Shown here in pieces: positions 10,901 through 21,363 of a stretch of 64,000 bases of DNA (within the stretch, counting starts at the first letter, position 1; every line of letters starts with the position of its first letter). This DNA is from Crocodylus rhombifer (taxonomy: Eukaryota; Chordata; Crocodylia; Crocodylidae), in contig JAVSML010018999.1 of the NCBI GenBank assembly GCA_038503035.1, positions 62,001 to 126,000 of the forward strand, read 5' to 3'. The notes beneath the pieces are model-generated. The model saw only the letters and a program-made list of their open reading frames with translations, searched no databases and was not told the DNA's origin. Position numbers and translations under genes: made by a program.

Positions 10901-11439
10901 ACAAGGCATCAGTGGGGGAGGGCCCCTCAGGGCACCATGAACCCCCCCTGCCATGGTCCCTGCTCCTAATGTCATCCAGCAGCTCTGGCAGCCTGTGTCA
11001 GAGCTTGCCCTGCCAGCTCTGAGGGTGCAGCCCCTCCCAGAAGGTCATGGCACCCCTGACCTTCAGCAGCTCCAGCTCATCCCTGGAGAAGGTCTCTGCT
11101 TGGGTATCCAGGTGCCACAAGCCTGTACCCCAGGACACGGCTGGGAGCTACACATCATCACTGCCAGCAAGGATAGACTCGGGCCACTGGACACATCTGC
11201 CATGCCCACCAGGTAAGCCCCACTTGCGGGAGGGTCCTCACTGCCTCTGCCCCGCTTCTGCTCCTGCTTGGCCCATCCACACTCCCCTTGGCCCCTGGAG
11301 TTTTACCCCACAGTATGCAGGGAGGCTGGAGGGAGTACAAAATTTCTTGAGCAGCCTGTGTCCTCCCAGATAGGCAGTCACAGGTCTCTCACACGTGGAA
11401 GAGACCAAGGGCACAATAGCATGTGGAAGAGACCACACG
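10901..11439. other. GC-rich sequence of unknown origin
   Basis: Open frames exist on both strands because stop codons are rare in this C-rich DNA. None has a recognisable domain. It may be the rest of the element carrying the Myb-like relic. Confidence 0.3.
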
Positions 11440-11735
11440 AAGCGCGCATTGTGGGGCTTGAATGTCTCGACACTAATGCTAGGAGCATGAGAAACAAACA
11501 GGAGGAACTTGCACTCCTGCTCGCAAGCAACAACTTTGACCTGGTGGGGCTAACTGAAACCTGGTGGGACCCTACTCATGATTGAGCGGTAGGCATGAAA
11601 CATTATCGGGTGCACAGATGGGATAGAGTGGGGGAAAAAAGGGGTGGGGGGTGTTGCTCTCTATGTTAAGGAGCAATATACATCTTCTGTAATCAAGATG
11701 GGATCAGAAAAGGGCCAGAGAAGGCCTGGGTGAGG
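11440..11735 (+). mobile_element. CR1 LINE, start of the ORF2 endonuclease
   Basis: The frame reads LECLDTNARSMRNKQEEL, then FDLVGLTETWWD, the N-terminal metal-binding NA-R-S--NK and TETW motifs of the apurinic-like endonuclease. A stop follows at about 11582. The reading continues as MKHYRVHRWD and a glycine-rich turn, then breaks off. Both ends are truncated. Confidence 0.85.
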
Positions 11736-11739
11736 GAGA

Positions 11740-12235
11740 TTTATTCCTTACCCTCCATCAATGTTGACTTTGTGTGGGAGACCTGAGTTCAAGTTCTGGC
11801 TGGGTTAAGTAGGGGTGAGTGAAGTGACAGGGGAGAAATTCTTGTTGGAGTGGAGGGGGTCATTGTGTTTTCCCTCTTCCCCCCCTCCAGTCACCTATGC
11901 CCTATATCTCTTGTTATATGGTGTTTTGTATTTTGTTCATTTTATATTGTATTAAACCTGTCTTTTATTAACTAGGTAAATATGTCAACACCTTTATCGA
12001 ATCCCGTCCCCTTGGGGTATTGTAGTGTTCCCTATACCCCCTGGTTTATATATGTTATATTCCCACCACTGTTTCTCTCATTAAAGGTGCATGGTTAAGT
12101 CCTCATTGGTGATCTGGCTCTGCTCTATAGGGGAAGGAGGATCCCTACACCTCCCACAGCACTCATGCACCTGCTCTGATCCCTTCAGTTGGAGAGGGGT
12201 TACATCTTGGAGTACCACTAAGGTTACACTTACAA
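11740..12235 (+). repeat. LTR-like repeat with tRNA-like segment, partial copy E
   Basis: It starts inside the tRNA-like part (GAGTTCAAGTTCTGG at about 11783) and continues with the 3' half seen at 25605-26056: GTATTTTGT, CTGTCTTTTATTAACTAGG, CCCCTTGGGGTATTGTAGTG, CTCATTAAAGGTGCATGG, and the end GGAGTACCACT...TTACA. The 5' half present in the two longer copies is missing. Confidence 0.6.
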
Positions 12236-12300
12236 GACAGCACAAGCTGTACCAGGTGTATGTATTAAAGCTTAAATTATATGCTCCATGTGAATTTGGC
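12236..12300 (+). pseudogene. Chemokine 3'-UTR-like relic
   Basis: CACAAGCTGTACCAGGTGTA followed by TGTATTAAAG matches the chemokine copy 1 3' UTR at 1620-1650, which has the same CACAAGCTGTA-(A/C)-AGGT(A/G)TATGTATTAAA order. It abuts the end of the LTR-like repeat at 12235. No coding exon was found beside it. It is read as the last trace of a lost tandem chemokine copy, though a short shared repeat is possible. Confidence 0.4.
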
Positions 12301-12679
12301 TATTCCTTATCCTCTCAGGGTAACATGGATCAGGTCAACAGTATTCATATATACTGGCACATATAGGATCTAGATGCAACATTTTTTTTGGCAGCAGAAA
12401 CATGGAGTCTCCTTTTAGCTCACCATAAGGACCCAGCTGTGACCACCAGTACAGTAGTGTGCTGCAGTGTATGGCACAGATAATACTGTGGCTAGAGGGG
12501 GTAGACTGTGTGCTAAGTAATAAACCAAAAGAGTTGCATGGGCAATTCCTTTGGGCATATCCATGTGACCCAGTGCTGGGCGAGTAGCCCCCACAGACAA
12601 GCTGGCAAACAGAAATCAGTGTAATCAGCATAACATGCTGCAGCTTCCTGCATCTCAACTCCATCTTCCACCCAAAAAC

Positions 12680-12955
12680 AGGGAGGACTTCAACCTGAGC
12701 AGCACATCTGTCAGGAGTAGCCACACTGTAATGGAATAGGACCTGCATTGTGCAGATCAAAATAACCCTCCCCTGAAATGGTTTAACTTTGAACCACAAA
12801 ATGAGTGCTTTAATCCATCCATCCAAAGGTGGAAATATGTAGATAATCCAGGGGTTAAGTGCTCCAGGACTTGCCTAAAATTAATGTGTGACAAGGCCCC
12901 AACACCAGATTTTCCAACCTTTCTGGATTTATTTCTCAGACCTCTAATGATCCCA
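12680..12955. repeat. Local direct repeat, left copy
   Basis: The block GGAGGACTTCAACCTGAGCAG through CCAACACCAGATTTTCCAACC recurs at 14205-14480 in the same orientation and order, with scattered differences. It probably reflects a local duplication or two insertions of one element. Confidence 0.65.
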
Positions 12956-14204
12956 ACCTTTTTTTGCTGCAACTCTAAATTGGCCACCAACAGGACCTCC
13001 TGACCCCGCACTGCGGGGGCTTCTGGGTGTGTGGTGGCGGCAGCCTGGGGGCAGGGGTGGGGGAGCCACCATTGCCTCCTTTGTGTGCAGTGGCCCTGCC
13101 CCGCCCTCCCTGGACTCCCAGGCTGTGTGTGTGAGTGTGTGCACATGTGTGTACAGGCCCTTTGTGACCCTACTGAGCATCCCCCATGACCCTGATTTGG
13201 GTTGCGCCCCAAGGTTGGGAATCAATACATTATTCTTTGATAAGGACTTGATCAACATTCTCTTTATAACAACCCCTAGTGTATTTAAGACTCTCATCAA
13301 ATGTCCCTTCAGCCTTCTATTTCCCAGTCTGAATAAGGGCCTTGTTATACCTTACATTGAGAGCCACACAAATGTTGATCAGCTTAGTGTTAGCTCAGAG
13401 TTTGGAGCAGTCACACCTTAAAGCTAAGGACCTTCTCTGATTGTCTTCCATCTGCACAGCTGTGACTTGTTACTAGCGGTCTTAATTCCTGGACTGGGAG
13501 GGAGCTGGAGCCTGGGGGAAATAAAAAAGCTGGGGTTCCAGATCTTGGGCTGAGTCTGTGAGAGCCTGTCAAGTTCCTGTTCAATTTGAATGGAGAGACA
13601 CTTCTGCTCTGCACTTAGCCCTTCTACCAGCTTGACTTTTACAACTCTTCTTCTAGCTTAGATCTGCTGAGACTCCCTGGCACTGCCCCAATATCAGCTT
13701 CTCCTGACCCCCATAAGATCCTTCCATCCCCATCCTAGCACTCTTATCTTTAGCAGAATTGCAGAGATCTGTGTACTGGCTGCCCCCATCCCCCAGCACA
13801 GCTTGGGACAAATTGCAAGGGGGGGCGGGGCTTTGTGATGTATCTGTGTGAAGACAATGGATGAGACAGAAGAGGGGAGTTGGGTTGAGGGAGCACCCCA
13901 ATCTTGATCCCCAGTCCGGCTTGTGCTCATCCCACCAAGAGCTCTGCAGCCTGGCAAGCCTTGCCTGTGGGAGGCAGGGGGACACTATGGGGAAGGTGGC
14001 AGGGAGCAGGCTTAATGTTGAGAGGCCCCTAATAAAAGATCTGAAAAAAAGATAGAGCCTGGGGGAAATCAAGACCCTACAGAAACCATAACCCTTTGAT
14101 TCCCAACCTCCCCAGCATAGTGTGAGAGTCCAATCCAGCCCCAATCCTTGTTTCCCTCATTTCCATGGCTCTCACTCCCAGATTGGGATCTGCATCTTAG
14201 GATA
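12956..14204. other. Spacer between the local direct repeats
   Basis: Contains a GTGTGTG-rich stretch at about 13126-13150 and C-rich sequence. GAGCCTGGGGGAAAT occurs twice (13508 and 14055). No gene with a recognisable domain was found. Confidence 0.3.
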
Positions 14205-14480
14205 CTGGAGGACTTCAACTTGAGCAGCATATCTGCGGGGAGTAGCCATACCATAACGGAACAGGACTTGTGTTGCGCAGATCAGAAATAATCCTGCCCT
14301 GAAATAGTTTAACTTTGAACCACATAACGAGTGCTTTAATCCATTTAAAGGTGGTAATATGCAGATAACCCAGGGGTTAAGAGCTCCAGGACTTGCCTAA
14401 AATTAATGTGTAACAAGGCCCCAACACCAGATTTTCCAACCTTTCTGGATCTATTTGTTAGATCTCTAATCATTTTGGTT
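14205..14480. repeat. Local direct repeat, right copy
   Basis: Same block order as 12680-12955. It runs directly into L3/CR1-like sequence, which suggests that the repeated block is itself linked to that element. Confidence 0.65.
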
Positions 14481-16380
14481 GCACTCCTCTTGACTCATTT
14501 CAATTTGTCCACAACTTTTTTGAAGTCCACTGCTCATAACTAGACTCATTACTTCCTGTGAGGCTTCACCAAAGCTGAATGGAATGGGAGAATCACTTTC
14601 CAGATTTGCAGCAAGACTATACTATTGACTCATATTCGGCTTGCAGTCCAGGGTAATCCCCAGTCTTCTTCTCAGTATGTCAGTCTAACTACTCACTCCC
14701 CAGTTTGTGTTTGGGCCTCTGTTTTTTCTCTCAGTTGCAGTACTTTGCACTTGTTCTTCCTGATTTTCCACCAATTTATTTCTTATTATTCCTCCAACAT
14801 CTTCATTTTGAATCCAAACCCACCTTCCAAAAATGTCTGTGATCCCACCAGGCTTGGTGTCACCTGTAAATTCACTGTTCATGCACTCTAGTCTATCATC
14901 AAGATTTTATTGACGTTATTGTACACTATTTGAGCTAAGACAGCTTCTGGGACAACCCAGCTAATTCCTTGAGTGTTGTAGGAGGAAACTCATCCACTCT
15001 TGCCGATTTAAAAAAAAATCCATTTTAAGTAATCTCTACACTGTTCCCTCTCTGCCCTAGTAATCTCTTATTTTACTCCCATATTCTCCTTGCTAACTGC
15101 TTGTCAGTCAAACCTTTTTGAAGAAGGAAGCAAAGAAAGAAAAGCATTAAATACTTCAACCTTCTTGCATCATCCATTGCCAGATTCCCATTCTCTTTGC
15201 AAAGACACAGACCCCATATTGCCTTTTATATTCATTGAGACAGGATCTCAATTTCTGCCTGACCTTTTTGATTTTCTCCCTACATCCCTGTGGCATATCC
15301 TCACCTTTAGAAATATGACCGACTGAGATCCTACTTTTTATGTGATTTCTTTCTGAAGTTTCAAGTCACTAAAAGGCTCACTGTTAACTAACCAGGTCTC
15401 TTGCTGCACTTGAGGTCTCTAAAGTACAACCAACCCTCCTAGAATCCTTTACCTCTTAAACTTGCCTCCTGTAGGATCCTGTCCATGAGCTCTGAGTCTG
15501 TGAAAGGCTGCTTTTCCAAAGTTCAAATTTTTATTTTTATTTTTGTGCTTCTTTCTTTCCCTAGGATCATAAATTGTGTCATTTCATTATCACGACCACC
15601 TAACTTGCTTTCCACCTACAGTTTCTCAACCAATTATTTCCTATAAAGTAAATAGCCAGTTGAACAGTACCTGAGTAACTGTGTTCATAACACTCCAGGT
15701 AGTTTCACCAGTGGCTTGTAGAGTGACATTAATATTTCCTCATCTCTACTGGAAACACCTCCCACTCTATCTGTTTACCTGGCTGTATCATAAAAGTGAT
15801 CCACAGTCATCCTGCAATGTGATCCACACACATCCAGTTCTTTCCCAACTGAAATGTCCAACTAGCCATATGTGGAAGCTTTTTTTTTCCTACTACTCTT
15901 CTCCATTATTTGCCAAGGTCATTAATGAAAATATCAAAGAAGGTCAGTCGGAAAACTGATGAATTCCACTGGTAACTTTCCCCAAGGGCAGCAGGTGCCC
16001 TGTAATCAAAACCTGTTTTCTTAGCTTTAGCTACTTTCCAACCCACCTAAGAGTCATCTGAATCCCTATCTTCTCCAGCTTCACTAAGAATTGCCCACAT
16101 GGCACCTGACCAAATACTTGCTGAAGTCCAGAGAGATAAGATGTACTGTGCAGAAATTGTTCAAAAATCTGTTGTGCTATCAAAGAAACACAGAGGATTA
16201 GTTAGGCATGACCTACTGTAACATTTTTATCTTTAATTTTCACTGATATCCAAGATTTGCATTGCTCTCTCTCTCAATATATATTCTAAATCCTTGCAGT
16301 TTTGAAGTCAGACTAGTGCACCTGAAGCTGTTATATCCCTCTACCCCAATGTCTCTGAAGTTCAGAAATTACATTGGCTG
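14480..16380 (-). mobile_element. Ancient L3/CR1-like LINE, inverted
   Basis: Minus-strand frames keep scraps of reverse transcriptase. NSEFTGDTKPGG at about 14845-14880 corresponds to the KFADDTKLGG catalytic region of CR1-clade elements, with the active site destroyed. The plus strand shows complements of the usual landmarks, such as TTGCACTTGTTCTTCC (14746) and ACTTGCTGAAGTCCAGAGAGAT (16117). No frame is intact. Confidence 0.65.
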
Positions 16381-17439
16381 TAATCCAATTGAATGTTAGT
16401 GGCCAGAATAAACAAGTGCATTTAAAAAATACTTTGTTCCCAGAGCCACCCTTTTCAATATTCTGGGACAGGGGGATCCAGATTCCTCTCAGTGGGCTTT
16501 GCTTCCATCTCAGAGGTGATGGTTTTCATTTACATATCCACATGCCCATCAGGCACCATTATTTTCCCCAATGACAACGTCACAGTGCATACTGAGGCCT
16601 ATGGTATAGTAATGGTTTAGTCCACAGATCCTAAAAAGATATTCCCTATTCCTTACCCCAGCCTCAATGCATAGAATCTACAGTGGTTTTTTTCTTTAAT
16701 CTCCAAGTCTAAGCATGGCTTGACTCCTGATCACTATCCCTTCATCACTGCACACCCTTCACCTATTGGACACCGGATTTTTTTTTTTGTGGTCATGAAT
16801 GATTGTTTCCATTCTGTGTTGGAAATGAAAGAATAACAAAGTCAACTTTAATTACAATAGCTATGTACCTGGGTGGGATTTATAACTCTCCATAGGACCT
16901 TTTCCTTTCCTTTTTTTACTTTAGGAATGATCCAGATTCAGGTAATTTATCACAATCGAGTTTGTATGTTTTACTAAGAGTGCATTTCCAGCCCAAAAAG
17001 AAACTTCAGAAATGACATTATGGGGCTCCCTTCACCACCGGCAACAATTTAGTCTCAAAGTGTCTCCTGGTTCCTTGTAATTAGCATTCTTGATGAGAGG
17101 CATTTTTAGTTCCCCTAAAGAGCTAATGCCAGATTGCCTCATGCCTTTTGCTACTCACTCAGAATGGAGAACCTGCTGGTTCTGTTTTCCCCGTGCTTCT
17201 CCCAAGAATCTCACTTTATTGTGAGCTGGTGACGGCAGACATTGCAGGAAAGCTCCATGTACTTTCTAGTCAGAATTTTCTCTTGAACCAGTTGAAATTC
17301 CCCCAAGGGCAGCATGGACTGTTCTCATAACTGGTCACTGGGTCCAGTCTAACACAAGCAATAACAGCTAAACTGCCCTGCATGTCACTAATAAAAAACC
17401 TTTCACTGCCCCAGAACTCAGCCATGTGGTGGTTCTTTT

Positions 17440-18520
17440 ATCCTCTTGTAACACAAGCAGTACTCCAAGATGTACCCCCTCTCCAACTGAAGGGATCAAA
17501 GCAGGTGCACAAGCGCTGTGGGAGGGGTAGGGACTCTCCTCCCCCTATACAGCAGAGCCAGACCACCAATGGGGACTTACCCATATAACTTTTAATGAGG
17601 GAACAATACTGGGAACATAACAGGCATAAATCAGGGGGTACAGTGGACACTACAATGCCCCAAGGGGGCAAGATTCAACAAAGGTTAGACACTTACAATC
17701 ACTGACAAAAGACAGGATTAACAAAATATAAAACACAAACAGCAGAGCAAACAATACTGCTTGGTGAAATATAAAAAGGCACAAACTACAAAATGTCAAA
17801 TGACAAGGAAATACAGGGCCTAGGTACCTGGAGAGGGAGAAAAAGGAAAAACAAAGTGGCCCCTTTCCACTGCAAGAAGATTTGCTTCTTGTTAGGCTCA
17901 TTTACCCCAAGTCACCCCAGCTGGGACTTGAACTCAGATCTCTCATGTAGGAGGCAGAAATACTGCTACACAGCTTCCAGAGCTGGTATTACCCCAAGCT
18001 GCTAGGGGTCTTGACCATCCTGGAGCCCAGACCACATATCAAGCTGCCTGGCCTCTGATTGGAGGAGCTGGACACAGAGCTGGGAACCTCTTAGGTCACT
18101 GCTCAGATCCTTGCTGGAGCTGGGGAGCCTCTCCTGCTGGCTGCAGCCTCTCCCAGGAGATCCTGGAGCCCAGCGGGGGCCTCTCCAGCCGGCTGCACAC
18201 CGCACTGCTGAGGGTCCCACTGCTGCCTGCAGGTCCTGCTCCTTCAGGCTCTTCTGGGACAACTGCTCCCACCCCACTGGCCCAGCTCTTGCCAGCTCTT
18301 TGACACTCCTTCCTTGTGGTCCCTCACTAGTCTCCCCTGAGTCAGCTGCACTGCCCCTTTTATCCCCCTCCAGGTGACCCAAAGGGCCAATCAGGGGAAA
18401 TGGGGGGTGAGTCTCTGGGGCCTGATTGGTGAGGAAAGGGAATCCCAAGTCCTCCAATCATCTTTTGCCCTTTCAAAACCCCTGGACTAGGTCACTGACA
18501 GATTGTCCCTGTAGAGAGTG
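17440..18520 (-). repeat. LTR-like repeat with tRNA-like segment, copy B
   Basis: This is the reverse complement of the repeat at 25018-26056. On the minus strand it has a TATA-like GGATAAAAGGG (about 18355-18365) and a CCAATCAGG box. The tRNA-like part (about 17915-17985) contains CTGAGTTCAAGTCCCAG, and the minus strand ends ...TGTTACA. It interrupts copy B at a site that is uninterrupted in copy A. A matching target duplication could not be found. Confidence 0.6.
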
Positions 18521-18957
18521 TGATGGGCTATTTGCTACAGGTTTCTTCCAGCCCCCAAATCCCAGAGATCAGTGGCAGCTCTGGGAACAGAAACAAAGAC
18601 TCCTGATTCCTGGATTGGTGCCTGTTTAAGTTGGCCACAGGGCCATCCTGTGGCATATAGAGCTTTAAGTACTTGCAAGAAATGCAGAAGAATTACACAG
18701 CACCACAGATTGACCCATCTGCACAAGAGCAAATTGAACTCTCTCCTGCCATCCCCTAGTCTTTCATCACATCCATATATGCAGGGACAATTTCTTGAGG
18801 GAAAAAAATGCACAAGTAGGCCCCCAGGTTACTTCAAACAAGGACAACTGACTTGCTTCCTAGGCAGTCTCACCCCATTTTACCTGCATAAATCAGGTAA
18901 GCAAGCTCAGAGTTTTGGTCGTTGTGTACATGCTCCTGTAGAAGTAATTGGCTTACT

Positions 18958-19373
18958 TGACTAGAAAAACAGACAGAGACCAGAAGGCTGATACTTCTTA
19001 TTTCAGTTAAATGTTCTGAGATAAGGAATCCTGCATGCCTTGGGTTATGCTTAGATTATCTTGATATCTTGCCCTGTGCATAGATAGTTTGTTTAAGTAA
19101 ACTTCCTAAATGTCTGTGTAATTTACTATTGTTTTGTTTCTCTAAGGTCGTATTTTTTTTATCCCTTTCTCTGTCTTAAGTATAAATACGCTTGTAACCT
19201 TAGAGAGTCTGAGAAATCCTTTGAAACAGACAAGTGAGTGATTCCCTTTGCTGTATGGAATTCTCCCTGTGATCACAGTATGGCCCTCAATAAAGAAAAG
19301 CTGGCTCTGTCAGTTCTGATTCAACCACAACGCGAAGTTTGATTTCTTCCACACTCCTCACAAGGCGGAAGCA
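18958..19373 (+). mobile_element. Solo LTR, 416 bp, with paralogous empty site
   Basis: The ends are TGACTAG and GGAAGCA (TG...CA). The flanking duplication TTACT is perfect (18953-18957 and 19374-19378). A TATA-like AGTATAAATACG lies at about 19178-19190 and AATAAA at about 19288, the expected order for a plus-strand LTR promoter and polyadenylation signal. The paralogous unit A has GCTTACTGGAATGCTGG near 9680-9697 without the insert. No internal coding region is present. Confidence 0.8.
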
Positions 19374-19484
19374 TTACTTCCCTAAATGCTGGAAATGCCA
19401 AAGTGCAGTGCACCTTTGCTGGAATCCTTAATGCTTGGAACAGACTACACAATCCAGAACAGTCTGTGCAGATGATAGGGGAAG

Positions 19485-19735
19485 CCTATGATTAGGGACC
19501 TATTGAACGTGTAGTTTCATGGATTTTGTGGAAAGCACACAATCTAGCATTGCCTATGAAAATGGGCAATGTCTGTGAATTTTTGTGAAAAAAAAAAGAA
19601 AAAAACTTAGTAAAAATAAAATGCTCCCTCTCCAAAGTGGGGTGGGAGTCACAGTAAGCCCTCAGAAATGGCAGCCAGCTTTGCATTCTGCCTATGAAAT
19701 TGGCTGGCTGCCTCGTTGAGTTGAGTAGACCCTTA
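19485..19735. repeat. Interspersed repeat, copy 2 of 2
   Basis: Begins GGGACCTATTGAACGTG, followed by GTTTCATGGATTTTGTGGAA, an A-rich stretch and AAAATGCTCCCTCTCC. It parallels 1800-2030 and is missing from the homologous position in copy A, so it is a mobile insertion. Confidence 0.5.
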
Positions 19736-19940
19736 TTTATTAAGCTTAGCACAGCTGACAGCATTTGCAGTGGTAGGAAGATGGCATGAATGAGATGAGT
19801 TGATAATTAAAAAGTCCAGGTCCACAGAAGTGCCACCATCAGTCCTGATGTCTTGAGGTGTGCAAACCTTATTCTAAGGTGTTGATATTGATTGCTCTTA
19901 ATTAAAAAGATAATACACAAGAATGGAAGAGAGTGTCCTA

Positions 19941-20690
19941 AGCACCAAGCACGGACCATTCATTGCACATATTATTCAATCCCTTTTATAAATATATCAT
20001 AAACTAAGACAAGCAAGGATTTTGTCTCAAACAAGACTATGAGATGACACACTAGGTCAGACCACAGGTCCATCTAGCTCAGTAACAGAGAAGGAAGGTG
20101 TTCAAAATATGGGCACACCATGAATTTACACAGTAGCATAATGCGATTGTCTGTTCTGTTTTGAATGCCCTAAACTATTCCACCGTATTGGTGGCTTGCC
20201 ACCAAGCAGCGATTGACTAATACAGCTAGATCTTTCTCTTCCTCTTCAGTTAACTAACTTCTGCACTAAGCTTTTCCAGTTGTAATCTGTCCCCAAGTAT
20301 ATGATTGTAAATTCTGTCTCATTTCTACGTCTGTTTTCCATTTCTCATTTCTATAGCTCCAGTCCTTAAGATCACTTGTTTCTTTCTGCCTAAGTATCCT
20401 GATCCTTTTCTGTACAGCAGAGGATTCCCGACTTTGTGTTACCAGAGCACAATAAAAAATAAAAAAAAAACAACCCAAAACATTCTCACTTGTTACCCTT
20501 ACTTTTGCCCATGATCAATATTATACCCCATATTGAAAACTGAGGCACAGTATACAATTAGTCTGTGTGACAGTCGTATATTATTTTAACCACTTCCACA
20601 ACCTTACTGTACAGAGCCCCCATTTCTTACCATGCTCCTATTTTCTTTGTTGTTTGCTTTCATTTCTTCTGCAAAGTGAAGTGCTGGTCA
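19941..20690. other. Intergenic sequence without recognised features
   Basis: This AT-rich stretch includes CACACTAGGTCAGACCACAGG (20048), a CR1/L3-like phrase, and TTGTAATCTGTCCCC (20279). It is probably an old LINE 3' end in poor condition. No gene is supported. Confidence 0.3.
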
Positions 20691-21363
20691 ATTTGGGACA
20701 AATTTCACTTTTCACTATACTTCCTTAGCCTACAGGAGTTGTTTTTTTCCTTGGAAAGGAATCCTTTTGCCATTTTCTCTTGGAGGCTAAAGAATAATTA
20801 ATATATTTGGGCTCATAGTAGCTATACCTTTGGGTGGGACATTAAACACTTCCCCAGTCTCTGGGTGATTTTTATTCTTCCCTTTTCACTTAAAAAAAAA
20901 ACCAAAAAAACACACTGGACTCAGAGTCATGTCTCTCTTTCAGTTTGTATATTTTAATAAGAAAGCATCTCCGGGCTTGACAAGTGGGGTCCCCAAGTGT
21001 TTTGGCAGGAATTCCATCTCAAATGGCTCCTGGTTCATTGTAGCTAGCAACAGCATAGGGGGAACTTAAAACATCCCTTAAGGGCAGACACCAGGCAGTA
21101 TCAGTATTTTCACTGCTTACTCAGCATGACACCATACCAGTTCTGGATTTCTTGTGAACTAAGCACAGTCATGTTACATGGAAAGCTCCTACACCTTCCG
21201 TTTTGGTTTTTTCAAGTTCCCTACAGGGAGGATCCATAAACAGCATGGGCAGGATAAATGGCAGGGCTTCACCATCAAGATTTCACTTCTCTGCTCCAAA
21301 GAGTAGGAAAAAGACAACAAAACAACAACTTGACATCAGAAGAAAACCCTCTCCAAAGACACC
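20691..21363 (+). promoter_or_regulatory. 5' flank and 5' UTR of the complete chemokine gene (unit copy C)
   Basis: Landmarks shared with copies A and B run up to about 21220: TGGGTGGGACATTAAA (20830), CTCCTGGTTCATTGTAGC (21026) and TTCTTGTGAACTAAG (21148). An ATAAAT TATA-like element is at 21254-21259, about 105 bp before the start codon. GGAAAGCTCC at about 21181, kept as GGAAAGCTCC near 17250 in copy B, resembles an NF-kB half-conserved site. Promoter function is inferred from position and conservation only. Confidence 0.4.

Larger units (their letters stand above)
16380..19940 (+). repeat. Duplicated chemokine-unit flank, copy B, with three insertions
   Basis: This is homologous to copy A (8580-9960). 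Landmarks are AAATGACATTATGGGGC (17009), CTCCTGGTTCCTTGTAAT (17066), AGTTCCCCTAAAGAGCT (17109), GGTCACTGGGTCCAGTC (17333), GAGCAAATTGAACTC (18724) and TCTAAGGTGTTG (19873). Relative to A it has gained an inverted LTR-like repeat (about 17440-18520), a solo LTR (18958-19373) and a short repeat (19485-19735). No chemokine exon was recognised. Confidence 0.6.
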
